From Leucothrix mucor (GTDB lineage Bacteria; Pseudomonadota; Gammaproteobacteria; Thiotrichales; Thiotrichaceae): a stretch of DNA of 32,552 bases. This document shows positions 8,210 to 17,510 of the stretch, piece by piece (the stretch's first letter is position 1; the number at the start of each line of letters is the position of its first letter). The position numbers and the translations under genes are program-made. The stretch is taken from NCBI GenBank assembly GCA_015663245.1, contig DQSN01000079.1, positions 1-32,552 of the forward strand, read 5' to 3'. Below the pieces are notes generated by a model, which saw only the letters and a program-made list of their open reading frames with translations, had not been told where the DNA came from and ran no database searches.

Positions 8210-8524
8210 CTATGCTGGGGAGTCGCTCAGTTTGCTTGTAGATATATCCTGATCATTATTTTCAAGCGCAGTATCATTCGCTTCTTTTGTGTTAGAAATC
8301 ACAACGCGATTAGCCTCTTCGCGTATGGCATAGGCACGGCTAAGTGAAGTGGAATCATCTTGTCCTATGGCGCTTTCTAGTTCATCAATCCGCTGATTAA
8401 AATTGTCGGTATAGTTAGATTCTACAGACAGTTTTTCATTGGCCTGTTTTTTCAGGCGTGGATTGCCAGGAATGACAAGGTCTGATACGACAGGTATCAA
8501 TGTATTTTCATCAGAGTTAGACAT
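8210..8524 (-). CDS. Hypothetical protein, 104 aa
   Basis: A small, acidic, Ser/Asp/Asn-rich protein beginning MSNSDENTLI, with no membrane segment or signal peptide. A PVVSDLVIPGNPRLK segment is followed by a helical stretch with heptad-like spacing (FNQRIDELESAIG) and a polar, probably disordered tail. No family recognised. It follows holC by 24 nt on the same strand, so it is likely the last gene of the pepA-holC transcription unit. A replication or peptidase link is only positional. The start has no strong ribosome site. Confidence 0.6.
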   Translation of the reverse strand: MSNSDENTLIPVVSDLVIPGNPRLKKQANEKLSVESNYTDNFNQRIDELESAIGQDDSTSLSRAYAIREEANRVVISNTKEANDTALENNDQDISTSKLSDSPA

Positions 8525-8548
8525 GAGATCGGGGGACTCGTTTTAACA

Positions 8549-8971
8549 CTATAGTTGGTAATACTTTAGAGTATAGCCCCTGTTTTTATAAAAAGAATAA
8601 CGTTCTCGACCAGCGGTTAATATTGTTTCAGTTTGATCAATTATTTCAGCCATTTTTTTATAGCGAGAAAAGAAATTAGGTCTTTGATTTGAAAGGTTTA
8701 TCAGGTAATCACAGTTATTAATTGGCTCGTAATCATTGGCAATGGTAACCGTCTCTTCGGTTGTTTCGGTGATGCGATTTGTGTGGGGAATAAAGCTCGT
8801 TTCATTCCATGTCCAAAGTAATTCATCCATTTGCTTGGTGGTGCTAAACCCATCTGTGTGAATGTGCACGTGCATATTACGTTGGCGTGCCTTTTCGACT
8901 AAACGACAGGCTAAAAGTAACCTGCCGCGTAGTGTGTTGTTTTTGCCAACATAAAAACTAATTTCAGTCAT
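8549..8971 (-). CDS. holC: DNA polymerase III subunit chi
   Basis: The chi subunit of the clamp-loader complex, which links the replisome to single-strand-binding protein. At 140 aa it matches the family length. Family features are the N-terminal FYV start, RLLLACRLVEKARQR, DELLWTWNETSFIPH, CDYLINLSNQRPNFFSRY, EIIDQTE and the C-terminal GRERYSFYKNRGY. The ATG at 8971 is preferred over the in-frame GTG at 8977 two codons upstream. The start overlaps the end of pepA by 8 bp, the pepA-holC arrangement usual in gammaproteobacteria. Confidence 0.93.
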   Translation of the reverse strand: MTEISFYVGKNNTLRGRLLLACRLVEKARQRNMHVHIHTDGFSTTKQMDELLWTWNETSFIPHTNRITETTEETVTIANDYEPINNCDYLINLSNQRPNFFSRYKKMAEIIDQTETILTAGRERYSFYKNRGYTLKYYQL

Positions 8972-10466
8972 TGTCACTATTCTTGGCTTTGTAGGCTTTA
9001 TTAATCAGGTATTGAGAGAGAAGGGGAACAGGGCGACCTGTGGCATCTTTTCCAGTCCATGCTGTTCCTGCTATGTCGATATGCGCCCACATATAATCTT
9101 TGGTGAATTCAGACAAGAAACAAGCCGCTGTAATTGTACCTGCAGAGCGACCGCCAATATTGCCTATATCCGCAAAGGCGCTTTTTAATTGTTTGCGATA
9201 AGAGTCATCCATTGGCAATTGCCAAGCTTTGTCGTTGATCTCTTTGCCTGCGTTCATAATATCTTTAGCAAGTTCATCATCATTGGAAAGTACCGCACAA
9301 ATTTGATGCCCTAATGCAACAATACAAGCACCTGTCAATGTGGCAGTATCAATGACTACTTCAGGGTTGTAGCGTCCTACATAGGTTAGAGCATCACATA
9401 GTACTAAGCGACCTTCCGCATCGGTGTTGAGGACTTCAATAGTTTTGCCAGACATCGAAGTAACAATATCACCTGGTTTAGTGGCTCTGCCGCTGGGCAT
9501 GTTTTCAGCAGCCGCTAAAACGGCAACTATATTGATAGGTAGCTTCATTTCAGCACAGGCATTAACTGTTCCCATGACGCTGGCTGCACCACACATATCA
9601 AACTTCATTTCATCCATACTAGCACCAGGCTTGAGTGAAATTCCGCCTGTGTCGAAAGTGACGCCTTTGCCCACAAGAGCGATGGGGCGTGTGGACTCAT
9701 CTGTGCCTTTGTACTGGAGGATAACCATTTTTCCTGCTTCATCACTGCCTTTGCTAACAGAGAGAAAAGATCCCATGCCAAGCTCTTCCATATCACTTTC
9801 TTCAAGCACATTAACGCTGACTGTTTCATATTGTCGACCTAATGATTGTGCAGTCTCGGCGATAAAGGTCGGCGTACAAACATTGCCTGGTTGATTGGCT
9901 AAGTCACGTGATAAGTGCATACCTTTTGCGATACCTTTACCTTGTGCAAGCATACTTGCAACATCACAGGGAGGCTCGGTGGTAAATGCCATACAAACTT
10001 CTTTTAGCTTAGAGTCGTTTTTAGCATCACTTTTATATTTGTTAAACTCATATAAAGAGTCTGCATAAGTCAGAATACTTTGGCGCATTGCATGCTCACA
10101 AATAATACGTTCAGATAAAGTATCAAGTAGATAAAGTGTGACGGTCTCAGCGGATGTTTTGGCAATTTCTTGGCTGGCTGTTTTTATGGTTGTGCAGACC
10201 GTTTCTTGATTAAACTTATTTTCTTTACCTGAACCTATCAGTAAAATTCGTGAACACTTCATGCCTGATTTTGGATACAGCATATGAGATTGACCACTCT
10301 CACCTGAGAAATCAGCAATACTTAGAAACTTACTAATGACTCCATTCGCCGCATCATCAATTTGGCTTGCTGCGCTTGAAAGCTTATTGTCTTCAAAAAT
10401 AGAGACAGCTATACAGTCAGAGTCAATTGTTGAAGGGTTTGTGGAGGTGAGTAATGTATAATTCAT
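8964..10466 (-). CDS. pepA: Leucyl aminopeptidase (cytosol aminopeptidase, M17)
   Basis: A two-metal aminopeptidase that removes N-terminal residues, particularly Leu, in the cytoplasm. In Escherichia coli PepA also binds DNA in Xer recombination and carAB control. The protein is 500 aa, close to the E. coli length. Metal and catalytic residues are all present: Lys267, Asp272, Lys279, Asp290, Asp349, Glu351 and Arg353, within VGKGVTFDTGGISLKP and NTDAEGRL. The 3' end overlaps holC, and a CPBP-type protease gene lies 41 bp upstream, so the four genes from 11251 to 8210 look like one operon. Confidence 0.96.
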   Translation of the reverse strand: MNYTLLTSTNPSTIDSDCIAVSIFEDNKLSSAASQIDDAANGVISKFLSIADFSGESGQSHMLYPKSGMKCSRILLIGSGKENKFNQETVCTTIKTASQEIAKTSAETVTLYLLDTLSERIICEHAMRQSILTYADSLYEFNKYKSDAKNDSKLKEVCMAFTTEPPCDVASMLAQGKGIAKGMHLSRDLANQPGNVCTPTFIAETAQSLGRQYETVSVNVLEESDMEELGMGSFLSVSKGSDEAGKMVILQYKGTDESTRPIALVGKGVTFDTGGISLKPGASMDEMKFDMCGAASVMGTVNACAEMKLPINIVAVLAAAENMPSGRATKPGDIVTSMSGKTIEVLNTDAEGRLVLCDALTYVGRYNPEVVIDTATLTGACIVALGHQICAVLSNDDELAKDIMNAGKEINDKAWQLPMDDSYRKQLKSAFADIGNIGGRSAGTITAACFLSEFTKDYMWAHIDIAGTAWTGKDATGRPVPLLSQYLINKAYKAKNSDND

Positions 10467-10507
10467 TTTTTAGTTATTCTCTGTTGTTATTTTTTAGTCA
10501 GTTAGTT

Positions 10508-11251
10508 TTAGCTTAAATTTAGTGCGATTTCCAGTGTTGCAACTAAATTCATTAAAAGATGCATTGCGATAGGTACATAAAGAGACTGCGATTTTACTTT
10601 TGCATACGATAATAATAGACCAATAAAAAAGATTATTACTATTTCATATAGACCATACTGTAGATGGATGCTAGCCCATAATGCAGATGTAATTATTGCG
10701 GTTGGGATTAAACCAACAGATGAGTGTCGTAAGCCTTCAAATAAAAAGCCACGAAATAAAATTTCTTCAAAAAAGGGAGCCGCAACAATAAGTGCAAACC
10801 AAAGTAGGGCGGGATGCTTTGCACTGTGATAAATATCCAGCATCACTTGCGGGGTTGGGTGATTGCTGATGGTTGCAACAATCGCCATCAATATCATCGC
10901 AATAGCCATCAAAGCTAAATAAATTAATGTTGTTCTCACGGTGATGGCATGTAGTAACAAGTAATCTTCGATACTTTGCCGCTTGTGTAGATAAATAAAG
11001 AAAAAGGTTATAGCGATACCAAAAGCAGCCGCAAAAATTTCTGCGATACTAATTGCATCACCATTGCTTAATAGTGAGTTTAGAAAAACCTCTTCATTTA
11101 CATTAGAGTGTTCAGCAAGTTTACTCTGTGCATAAATAAAGAAGACAATGGTTTGCACTATGATAAAACTTGTAAGTATCAATAAGCTAAAACCTATTGT
11201 CCCCCACAATCCCCAATAGTTACTGGCTGTTTTTTCGTTGCTATTTTCCAT
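10508..11251 (-). CDS. CPBP-family intramembrane metalloprotease
   Basis: A 247-aa polytopic membrane protein with about six to eight hydrophobic segments. It has the three CPBP/CAAX-protease motifs: EEILFR (Glu162, Glu163, Arg167), ALWASIH (His196) and HLLMN (His231, Asn235), which form the intramembrane glutamate/histidine active site. Family members include type II CAAX prenyl endopeptidases and bacteriocin-immunity proteins. Bacterial substrates are mostly unknown, and nothing in the neighbourhood suggests prenylated proteins. It stands at the head of the pepA-holC unit and is divergent from tpiA. Confidence 0.88.
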   Translation of the reverse strand: MENSNEKTASNYWGLWGTIGFSLLILTSFIIVQTIVFFIYAQSKLAEHSNVNEEVFLNSLLSNGDAISIAEIFAAAFGIAITFFFIYLHKRQSIEDYLLLHAITVRTTLIYLALMAIAMILMAIVATISNHPTPQVMLDIYHSAKHPALLWFALIVAAPFFEEILFRGFLFEGLRHSSVGLIPTAIITSALWASIHLQYGLYEIVIIFFIGLLLSYAKVKSQSLYVPIAMHLLMNLVATLEIALNLS

Positions 11252-11510
11252 ACTATTACAATGTTGAATTGCTACCGTTAATTATTTAAGAAGTGGAATT
11301 TGTCAGATTTCTGCTAACAAAGCTATTAAAAGTCATTGGCAAAGGTCATCCTATGGCTAAATCACTGTTAGCTGCGGAAAACATTTGCTTTATACGCTTA
11401 CAAACGCTAATCTTCCGCGATTGATTTAAACGGCTTTTCAAGAAGAACTAACAAGTCAACATCGCTTGATTTAGTTTGTCTTCTATAACAATAGATTAGG
11501 GGTAATTTAT

Positions 11511-12260
11511 ATGCGTCAGACACTCGTTGCTGGAAACTGGAAAATGAATGGCTCGAAAGAGAGCATTCAATCATTATTAAGCGGTATTACTGCTGGTATG
11601 TCAGATGTTAAAAATGCGGCAGTTGTCGTTTGTGCTCCTTATATCTATATCCCTATGGTAGCAGAACAACTAGCTGATTCTGATGTTAGCTTTGGCGCAG
11701 AAAATATCTCAGAACATGATGCTGGTGCTTTTACAGGCGAAATTTCGGCATCGATGTTAAACGATTTTGGTACACAGTACGTTATCGTTGGTCACTCAGA
11801 GCGTCGCAGCCTTTATGGCGAGCAAGATGCAGATACAGCAAACAAATATGCAGCAGTAAGAAAAGCTGGTATGAAGCCTATCTTATGTTTGGGTGAGTCA
11901 CTTGAAGAAAGAGAAGGTGGCATTACCGAAGACGTAGTAGCACGTCAATTAGATGCGGTATTAGAGCTTGAAGGTGTTGAGTCATTAAGCGATGCAGTAA
12001 TCGCTTATGAGCCAGTATGGGCAATTGGTACGGGTGTTACAGCCTCTCCAGAGCAAGCACAGGAAGTACATAATTTCATTCGTGGAAAAATAGCAGCAAT
12101 GAATGCAGATATTGCTGAAAAAGTACAAATTTTATATGGTGGTAGTATGAATGCAGGTAATGCAGATGAGCTACTCTCAATGGCAGATATCGATGGTGGT
12201 TTAATCGGTGGAGCTTCATTAAAAGCAGAAGACTTTTTAGCAATTTGTAAAGCAGGTTAA
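11511..12260 (+). CDS. tpiA: Triosephosphate isomerase
   Basis: Interconverts dihydroxyacetone phosphate and glyceraldehyde 3-phosphate in glycolysis and gluconeogenesis. At 249 aa it is full length. The catalytic residues are in place: Asn9 and Lys11 (GNWKMNG), His95 (VGHSERR) and Glu167 (AYEPVWAIGTG), with the phosphate-binding LYGGSM near the end. A TAGGGG ribosome site precedes the ATG. It is followed by secG and tRNA-Leu on the same strand, a classical gammaproteobacterial order. Confidence 0.98.
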   Translation: MRQTLVAGNWKMNGSKESIQSLLSGITAGMSDVKNAAVVVCAPYIYIPMVAEQLADSDVSFGAENISEHDAGAFTGEISASMLNDFGTQYVIVGHSERRSLYGEQDADTANKYAAVRKAGMKPILCLGESLEEREGGITEDVVARQLDAVLELEGVESLSDAVIAYEPVWAIGTGVTASPEQAQEVHNFIRGKIAAMNADIAEKVQILYGGSMNAGNADELLSMADIDGGLIGGASLKAEDFLAICKAG

Positions 12261-12304
12261 TACAAGGTCTTAATATTTAAACACTTAGAAAAACTATAAC
12301 TATT

Positions 12305-12739
12305 ATGATTTACAATGTTTTACTTATTATTCAAATAATTGTCGCTTTATCCATTATCGGTCTTGTATTGATGCAACATGGTAAAGGCGCTGATGCGGGC
12401 GCAGCTTTCGGTGGTGGAGCATCAGGTACAGTATTTGGATCGCGTGGTTCAGGTAACTTCTTAACACGTGCTACAGGAGTTTTAGCTGCGGTATTCTTTG
12501 CTAACTCTCTAGCATTAGCATGGTTAGTATCACATCGAGGTGATGCATTTTCTGATGAACAATCGGTGGTTCCTCAAGCAGAAGTTGCTGGAGAAGTTAA
12601 ATCTGCTCCAGAAGCTGAGGCTAAAAAGCCGCCAACACCTTCAGACGTTCCAACAAGCGTAGGAAGTCCAGAAAAGACAGAAGTAGAAGCTAGATCTTCT
12701 GAAAATAAAGATGGCACTCCAGAAGACGTGCCTAAGTAA
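12305..12739 (+). CDS. secG: SecG, preprotein translocase subunit
   Basis: The small auxiliary subunit of the SecYEG translocon in the inner membrane. The first 80 residues are typical: a helix with LIIQIIVALSIIGLVLMQ, the loop GKGADAGAAFGGGASGTVFG, then FLTRATGVLAAVFFANSLAL. A polar, acidic tail of about 60 residues rich in Glu, Pro and Ser follows, making the protein (144 aa) longer than the E. coli one (110 aa). Such tails vary between species. It lies 44 bp after tpiA and 12 bp before tRNA-Leu. Confidence 0.95.
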   Translation: MIYNVLLIIQIIVALSIIGLVLMQHGKGADAGAAFGGGASGTVFGSRGSGNFLTRATGVLAAVFFANSLALAWLVSHRGDAFSDEQSVVPQAEVAGEVKSAPEAEAKKPPTPSDVPTSVGSPEKTEVEARSSENKDGTPEDVPK

Positions 12740-12751
12740 AGTTTAAAAATT

Positions 12752-12836
12752 GCCGATGTGGTGAAATTGGTAGACACGCACGCTTGAGGGGCGTGTTGCG
12801 CAAGCAGTGTCGGTTCGACTCCGACCATCGGCACCA
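12752..12836 (+). tRNA. tRNA-Leu (anticodon GAG)
   Basis: An 85-nt class II tRNA with encoded CCA. The acceptor arms GCCGATG and CATCGGC pair fully. The anticodon stem CACGC/GCGTG closes the loop TTGAGGG (anticodon GAG, reading CUY codons). A long variable arm follows, then the T arm GTCGG-TTCGACT-CCGAC. It starts 12 bp after secG, the position of leuU in E. coli, so it is probably processed from the tpiA-secG message. Confidence 0.97.
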
Positions 12837-12870
12837 ATATTCAAACCGTTATTATCCAATAACGTCCAGT

Positions 12871-12895
12871 AGCCTGCTTTCTAGCAGGCTTTCTT
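12871..12895 (+). terminator. Rho-independent terminator after tRNA-Leu
   Basis: Stem AGCCTGC/GCAGGCT (7 bp) with a 6-nt loop, then TTCTT. It ends the tpiA-secG-tRNA unit. Confidence 0.8.
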
Positions 12896-13026
12896 ATGCT
12901 TGTCTATTTCATAGAGTCCTATGTTGTCCGTTTACTTCCCGCCATTTAGGCGGTATAGATGGCGGTACAATTTTCTTAATTATGAATAGATGCTACTACG
13001 CCTTCAAATGATAAAACAAATAGTAA

Positions 13027-13581
13027 TTAGGAATAGCCGCTCTAACACATCGCCAGTTTAAAAAGGAGCATGGCTCTGTAGTTGGTATGCCTAACACGCT
13101 GCCATTAAGCAACGAAGAGCTACTAGAAGTTGACTGTGATATTTTAATTCCCGCGGCTATTGCCATGCAGATTAATGAAAGTAATGCAGCTAATATTAAA
13201 GCCAAACTGATTGTTGAGGCTGCCAACAACCCGACCACACCTGCAGCCGATGAAATTTTACACCAAAGAGAGATTTATGTTATTCCCGATATTTTAGCCA
13301 ATGCGGGTGGTGTCACAGTGAGCTACTACGAATGGGTGCAAAACCATGCCAATGAACAGTGGGATCTTGAGACGGTTAACCATAAGCTAGAAAATAGAAT
13401 GTTTAGTGCAGTTGATGCCGTATTCGATCTTTGGCAAGGTTATGTTGTCGGTGATTTTCCTTATGCGGAAGACAAAAAGACGATGCCGCAAGAGTGCGTT
13501 CCTAGCTTTCGGACTATTGCATTAATTATTGCAATTAAACGGGTGGCAGATGCCACTTTGTTACGAGGGATATGGCCTTAA
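13027..13581 (+). pseudogene. C-terminal remnant of glutamate dehydrogenase
   Basis: About 185 codons matching the C-terminal, NAD(P)-binding half of Glu/Leu/Phe/Val dehydrogenases. From the amino end: FKKEHGSVVGMP, ELLEVDCDILIPAA, AKLIVEAANNPTTPAADEIL, VIPDILANAGGVTVSYYEWVQN and the C-terminal IALIIAIKRVADATLLRGI. Homology starts before the first ATG (13087), from about 13030, just after a stop codon at 13024-13026. The N-terminal glutamate-binding domain with its catalytic lysine is missing; full-length enzymes have about 415-450 residues. No N-terminal part is visible in any frame of the 190 bp back to the tRNA. It is thus a 5'-truncated relic that cannot be an active dehydrogenase. The stretch YVVGDFPYAEDKKTMPQEC near the end looks divergent. 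Confidence 0.85.
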
Positions 13582-13696
13582 AAGCCTCGACTGAAAATAA
13601 GGGGAGCCAAAATAAATAAGCCTGAGGAATATGCTACTTATGCATTTATAATTTTTAGTGGTTTTCTATACTTCTTTTAACTTATATTATTTCTCT

Positions 13697-13921
13697 ATGA
13701 TTACAATTGAAGAAAAATATAGAATAGAAGTCAATGCCTTACGTGATATGGCGGTAGATGAATATGAGGGAGTTATTGATTCTCTGATAAAAGAATTGGA
13801 GGAGGTGGGTTTGTTTGCTAAATATGAAAAAATATTATTAGAGATAGATAATGCTTTTGACGATGATTTCGAGAAGCAGTTTGATGAAGGAAAAAGTATC
13901 TTAAAAGAAATCAAACAGTAG
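13697..13921 (+). CDS. Small hypothetical protein, 74 aa
   Basis: Starts at the ATG at 13697 (MITIEEKYRIEVNAL). A start 13 codons upstream would add a hydrophobic, unlikely N-terminus. The product is acidic and almost entirely helical in appearance, with heptad-like leucine/isoleucine spacing (IDSLIKELEEVGLFAKYEKILLEI as separate short segments), so a helical hairpin or coiled coil is likely. No ribosome site is clear and no family is recognised. A strong terminator hairpin 40 bp downstream supports a transcription unit ending here. Confidence 0.5.
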   Translation: MITIEEKYRIEVNALRDMAVDEYEGVIDSLIKELEEVGLFAKYEKILLEIDNAFDDDFEKQFDEGKSILKEIKQ

Positions 13922-13960
13922 TAATCTACTCTGCAATATCTCCTAACTCGCAAGAGTTTA

Positions 13961-13997
13961 TATAAAGAGCGCAAGATAAATTCTTGCGCTCTTTATA
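13961..13997. terminator. Bidirectional terminator
   Basis: A 16-bp perfect stem (13961-13976 with 13982-13997) around a 5-nt loop, core GAGCGCAAGA/TCTTGCGCTC, with short A and T runs at the stem ends. It lies between convergent genes, the 74-aa gene and surA, and can serve both. Confidence 0.8.
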
Positions 13998-14059
13998 CTC
14001 TTTATTCACCCTCATATAATACAGCGGTATATAGTTATAAAATAGCCATATTAGTTGGT

Positions 14060-15352
14060 TTATAGCTTCAAGCGGTATTCAATAAAAGCATCGTCGCGTA
14101 TGCCTTGTAGCCATGTGTCGTAGCCACCTTTGGTTTTCTTCTTAGCCAATATTGATTTTGCAGATGCGCGTGTTGATGCTCTATTCGCATCAATACTTTT
14201 GCGTTCTAATACTTGAATAATATGCCAGCCAAATTTGCTTTTGACTGGTTGGCTGATAGATTTTAAAGGTGCGTTTTTTACGATAGCAGCAAAGCTAGGA
14301 ACATAAGTTGCAGGCTTTGCCCAGCCTAAATCACCACCGTTTACAGCACTACCTGTATCTGCCGAGTTGGTTTTGGCGAGTGTTGAAAAGTCACCGCCAG
14401 CGAGTAATTTGTTGCGGATTTTAATGGCTTTTTGTCGCCCTTGGCTGCTTGTGTCGCGAATAAGTATATGGCGCGAATGTGCTTGTTGTTCTAGTTGTTG
14501 TGAGCCACCACGCTTGGCCATTAATTTTAAAATGTGAAAGCCTTTACTGTCATGTACGACAGGGGATATTTCGTCAACGCCCATTATGCTCAAAGCACGA
14601 GAGTAGGATGCAGGCAGTTCTTGATTTGTTTTCCAGCCAAGGTCATTGCCTGCTACTCCATTACTCGCAAATGTCTGCTGCCCTAACAACTGTTTTCGTA
14701 GCTTCTCTGCTTTATGTCGTGCCGCTGTAAATTGAGCCAAAGGAATGCCATTTGCTGCGGGAATGAATAATTCTTGCAGATGATATTGAGCGCCTTGGTT
14801 GATAATAGCGGCTTGAGAGAAAATAAGGTCACTTACTTCTTGCTCAGATATATTTGATCGTTGTCCTGATTGACGTTGTTTTAGTGCATCAATCACTAAG
14901 CGGGAACGAATATCTTCACGAAAATCAGTGTATTTAACACCTTGGCGTTGGAGCGCGATACGAAAATCAGCAAGGGAAAGTTTATTCTGTTTAGCTATGC
15001 CTTCGATGGTGCGATTTAGCATCACATCATCAACTATAATTCCAAGCTCTTTGCCATATTGAGTTTGTACTTTTAGTAATACTAATTGCTCCAGCGCTTG
15101 CGTGACGAGTTTTTTATCTTCAGCAGCAGGGGAGGCTGCCTTCATTAATTTGGCGCGTGCAAGTACGCTACTTAACATGACTATATCATTGTTAACAACT
15201 GCGGCAATACGGTCTAATTGCTGTTCTGCTGCGCTTGCTAACTGGCTTGTTAATAATAAAGAAGCTAATAGTAAAGTGGGTGTTTTAAATAGAGAATGTA
15301 CTTTTCTATAAGCCAATGTCGTCACTTCCATTTTTTTGTTATTCATATCCAT
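14060..15352 (-). CDS. surA: Periplasmic chaperone/peptidyl-prolyl isomerase SurA
   Basis: The periplasmic chaperone that escorts unfolded outer-membrane proteins, LptD among them, to the BAM complex. The protein has 430 aa from the first ATG. A signal peptide has its hydrophobic core at about 25-40, ending LASA-A. The SurA N-terminal domain starts DRIAAVVNNDIVMLS (47-61) and runs to about 180. Parvulin domain 1 covers about 188-280 and domain 2 about 291-395 (SRHILIR, GGDLGW, FGWHIIQVLE). The start could also be the ATG at 15346 or 15331, which would give a more normal n-region. It overlaps the end of lptD by up to 14 bp, so the two are one operon. Confidence 0.95.
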   Translation of the reverse strand: MDMNNKKMEVTTLAYRKVHSLFKTPTLLLASLLLTSQLASAAEQQLDRIAAVVNNDIVMLSSVLARAKLMKAASPAAEDKKLVTQALEQLVLLKVQTQYGKELGIIVDDVMLNRTIEGIAKQNKLSLADFRIALQRQGVKYTDFREDIRSRLVIDALKQRQSGQRSNISEQEVSDLIFSQAAIINQGAQYHLQELFIPAANGIPLAQFTAARHKAEKLRKQLLGQQTFASNGVAGNDLGWKTNQELPASYSRALSIMGVDEISPVVHDSKGFHILKLMAKRGGSQQLEQQAHSRHILIRDTSSQGRQKAIKIRNKLLAGGDFSTLAKTNSADTGSAVNGGDLGWAKPATYVPSFAAIVKNAPLKSISQPVKSKFGWHIIQVLERKSIDANRASTRASAKSILAKKKTKGGYDTWLQGIRDDAFIEYRLKL

Positions 15353-17510
15353 ATATTTTATCTTCTAGTACATTATTTGCTTTATGTCCTAGATTGCCTA
15401 ATCCTTTTAACTCAAATTGAAGAAAAATAGCATCATCATAGTTGTGGTTATCTGAGGTTAGATATTTTCTACCTACAAGTCGTGCTTTCATGCAACAGTT
15501 TTGATATTCGATACCTGCTAGTGTCTCCAAATTTCGATCATTCTTCAAGTCGTGATCAACACGTCCGATGATTGATAACTCTTTACTCACAGGAATAGCA
15601 AATGATGCGCTGGTTTGTTTAAGTTCATCATTTAAACTTCTGTACGACACATTAGCAATTCTGTTTTTATCATCTTTATAGTTTAGACGAGTTTCTGTTG
15701 CTGTCCATTTTTGTGTTTTAGGATCCCAAAAAGATGCGGTAGAAAGCCTTACATTGTCATTAACTTTGCCACTAAGCTCAAATGCAAACTCAGATTGCGC
15801 ATTGGTTTGTACTGTCTCGCCAGGTAAGGTAACTTTTCTATCATCAAAGTGAAAAATCTGACCTGCGCTAAGCTGTAATAGTTCCTTTCCTGTTTCACGA
15901 TTTTGTATGCGGGACGTTACCGCAACGGTTAATTGATTACTATCACCAATGCGATCTTTACCTGTATAGCGGTTCTTAGAAAAAAGCTGGGTGCTGGTAG
16001 AAAAATCTGTCCTAGCGGTATCAAAGACAGGAATATCGCTCTGATCTCGAAATGGCGTGTAGGTATAGAATAGGCGTGGCTCTAGCGTCTGTGTCAGTTT
16101 ACCACCCGCTAGGGTTCTATCAAAAAACAACCCTGCATCTAGGCTTAAGGTGGGCAAGGTACGACTGTGCCGATTACCTGCTGGGTTGTTTTTTAAATTG
16201 TAATAGGTATGTCGCAGTCCTACAGAAGGTTTGAAATACCACGCATCATTACCGAACTTCTTACTGGCATCAATATTGACATCAAATCTCACGCCCGTTG
16301 GTCCATCATTTTTATCAAAGTTACTCAACTCAGTATCTAGTGATAGAGTGATATTATTGGGTAGTATTTTAGGGGTGTAGTTAAATTTCAATTCAGGTAA
16401 TTTTGAATAAGATGAATTTGTTGAATCTAATGTTTGATAGTCAAGGGAGGCTGCACTTAAACGCCAGTTTCTTCCCACTTTGATGATCTCGATGCGACGC
16501 TCTAAAGCGGAAGTGCTGGTGCCTGATAGTGACTTTCCAAAATCATCAAAATATTCTTTATCAGAAACCCCCTCGGTCTGGACATTAAATCGCACAGAAT
16601 CAGAAATTTTTGAGCTGTGTTTGATCTTAAAATAATCGCGCTGCTTGTCATTGGAGGCTCTGTCGCGAGGGAGTATTTCATACTCCCAAATACCTTGATG
16701 CTTTTTAGTTAGATAGCGAAATTCATTCTCAAGCTTTAGACCGCGTTTACTGAGATATGAAGGGGTTATAGTCGCATCATAACTAGGTGATAAATTTAGA
16801 TAGTAAGGTATCGATAGGGTAGTACCCGATTGTTCGGATAAACCTATCGTTGGAGTGAGGAAACCTGACTTTCTTTGATTGTTAAGTGAAAAACTTAACC
16901 ATGGAAAATAAAAAATAGGAGTGTCACCAATTTTTAATGTCACATCTTTGGCGCTACCGACCTGTTTGTCTTGATCTAGTTTGATATTAGCCGCCGCAAT
17001 ATGCCAACTATTTAGCGAGGTTGGACAGCTTGTATAAGTAGCATCTTGCAACTCAAGTTGAGTGGCATTTTTTTGAATAACATTGCGGCTACGCCCATTG
17101 CTTGTAGATTTTTTAAGTTGGTAGCGTACATTTTTTAATTGACCACTTTGAGAGTCAGTTTGATAATTAATCGAATCGCTATTTAATTGGATATTTTTAT
17201 TGGATAAAATCACCTTGCCGTCAGCGATAACGGTGTTATTTGCACCGCCAAAACTAGCATTTTCAGCATTAATGGTCAGATCATTTTGCTGAATAATTAC
17301 ATTGCCGACTAAACTAGAAACGCTACTACGGTTAATCAGCCCTGAGCCTGCCTCTAGGTATACCGCACCTTTAACAGGATTATTTGTTATCGTATTAACA
17401 TCAAAAATTGTAGGGATGGCGCACAAAGGGAATTGGCTTTCTGCTTGTGCCTGTAAAGCCAGCAAGCTAAGTCCTGATATGAGTCCAAGTTTGTAATTTA
17501 TTATTTTCAC
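15339..17510 (-). CDS. lptD: LPS-assembly protein LptD
   Basis: The outer-membrane translocon that inserts lipopolysaccharide into the outer leaflet together with LptE. At 723 aa it is near the usual size. A signal peptide (1-23, ending LQAQA) is followed by the periplasmic beta-jellyroll (about 60-200: NLTINAENASF-like repeats) and a C-terminal 26-strand barrel. All four cysteines of the LptD disulfide network are present: Cys30, Cys162 and the Cys672-Cys673 pair in YQNCCMKAR. The start is GTG, 7 bp after a perfect TATAAT on the minus strand (17517-17522), so the message could be leaderless or the real promoter is elsewhere. Its presence shows that the host makes LPS. Confidence 0.95.
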   Translation of the reverse strand: MKIINYKLGLISGLSLLALQAQAESQFPLCAIPTIFDVNTITNNPVKGAVYLEAGSGLINRSSVSSLVGNVIIQQNDLTINAENASFGGANNTVIADGKVILSNKNIQLNSDSINYQTDSQSGQLKNVRYQLKKSTSNGRSRNVIQKNATQLELQDATYTSCPTSLNSWHIAAANIKLDQDKQVGSAKDVTLKIGDTPIFYFPWLSFSLNNQRKSGFLTPTIGLSEQSGTTLSIPYYLNLSPSYDATITPSYLSKRGLKLENEFRYLTKKHQGIWEYEILPRDRASNDKQRDYFKIKHSSKISDSVRFNVQTEGVSDKEYFDDFGKSLSGTSTSALERRIEIIKVGRNWRLSAASLDYQTLDSTNSSYSKLPELKFNYTPKILPNNITLSLDTELSNFDKNDGPTGVRFDVNIDASKKFGNDAWYFKPSVGLRHTYYNLKNNPAGNRHSRTLPTLSLDAGLFFDRTLAGGKLTQTLEPRLFYTYTPFRDQSDIPVFDTARTDFSTSTQLFSKNRYTGKDRIGDSNQLTVAVTSRIQNRETGKELLQLSAGQIFHFDDRKVTLPGETVQTNAQSEFAFELSGKVNDNVRLSTASFWDPKTQKWTATETRLNYKDDKNRIANVSYRSLNDELKQTSASFAIPVSKELSIIGRVDHDLKNDRNLETLAGIEYQNCCMKARLVGRKYLTSDNHNYDDAIFLQFELKGLGNLGHKANNVLEDKIYGYE

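Noticed and set aside
9424-9894. 156-codon frame on the plus strand inside pepA
   Set aside because: Shadow of pepA on the opposite strand; the pepA product has all catalytic motifs and this frame resembles nothing.
13087-13581. Functional short dehydrogenase starting at ATG 13087
   Set aside because: Homology extends upstream of that ATG, and the substrate-binding domain with the catalytic lysine is missing.
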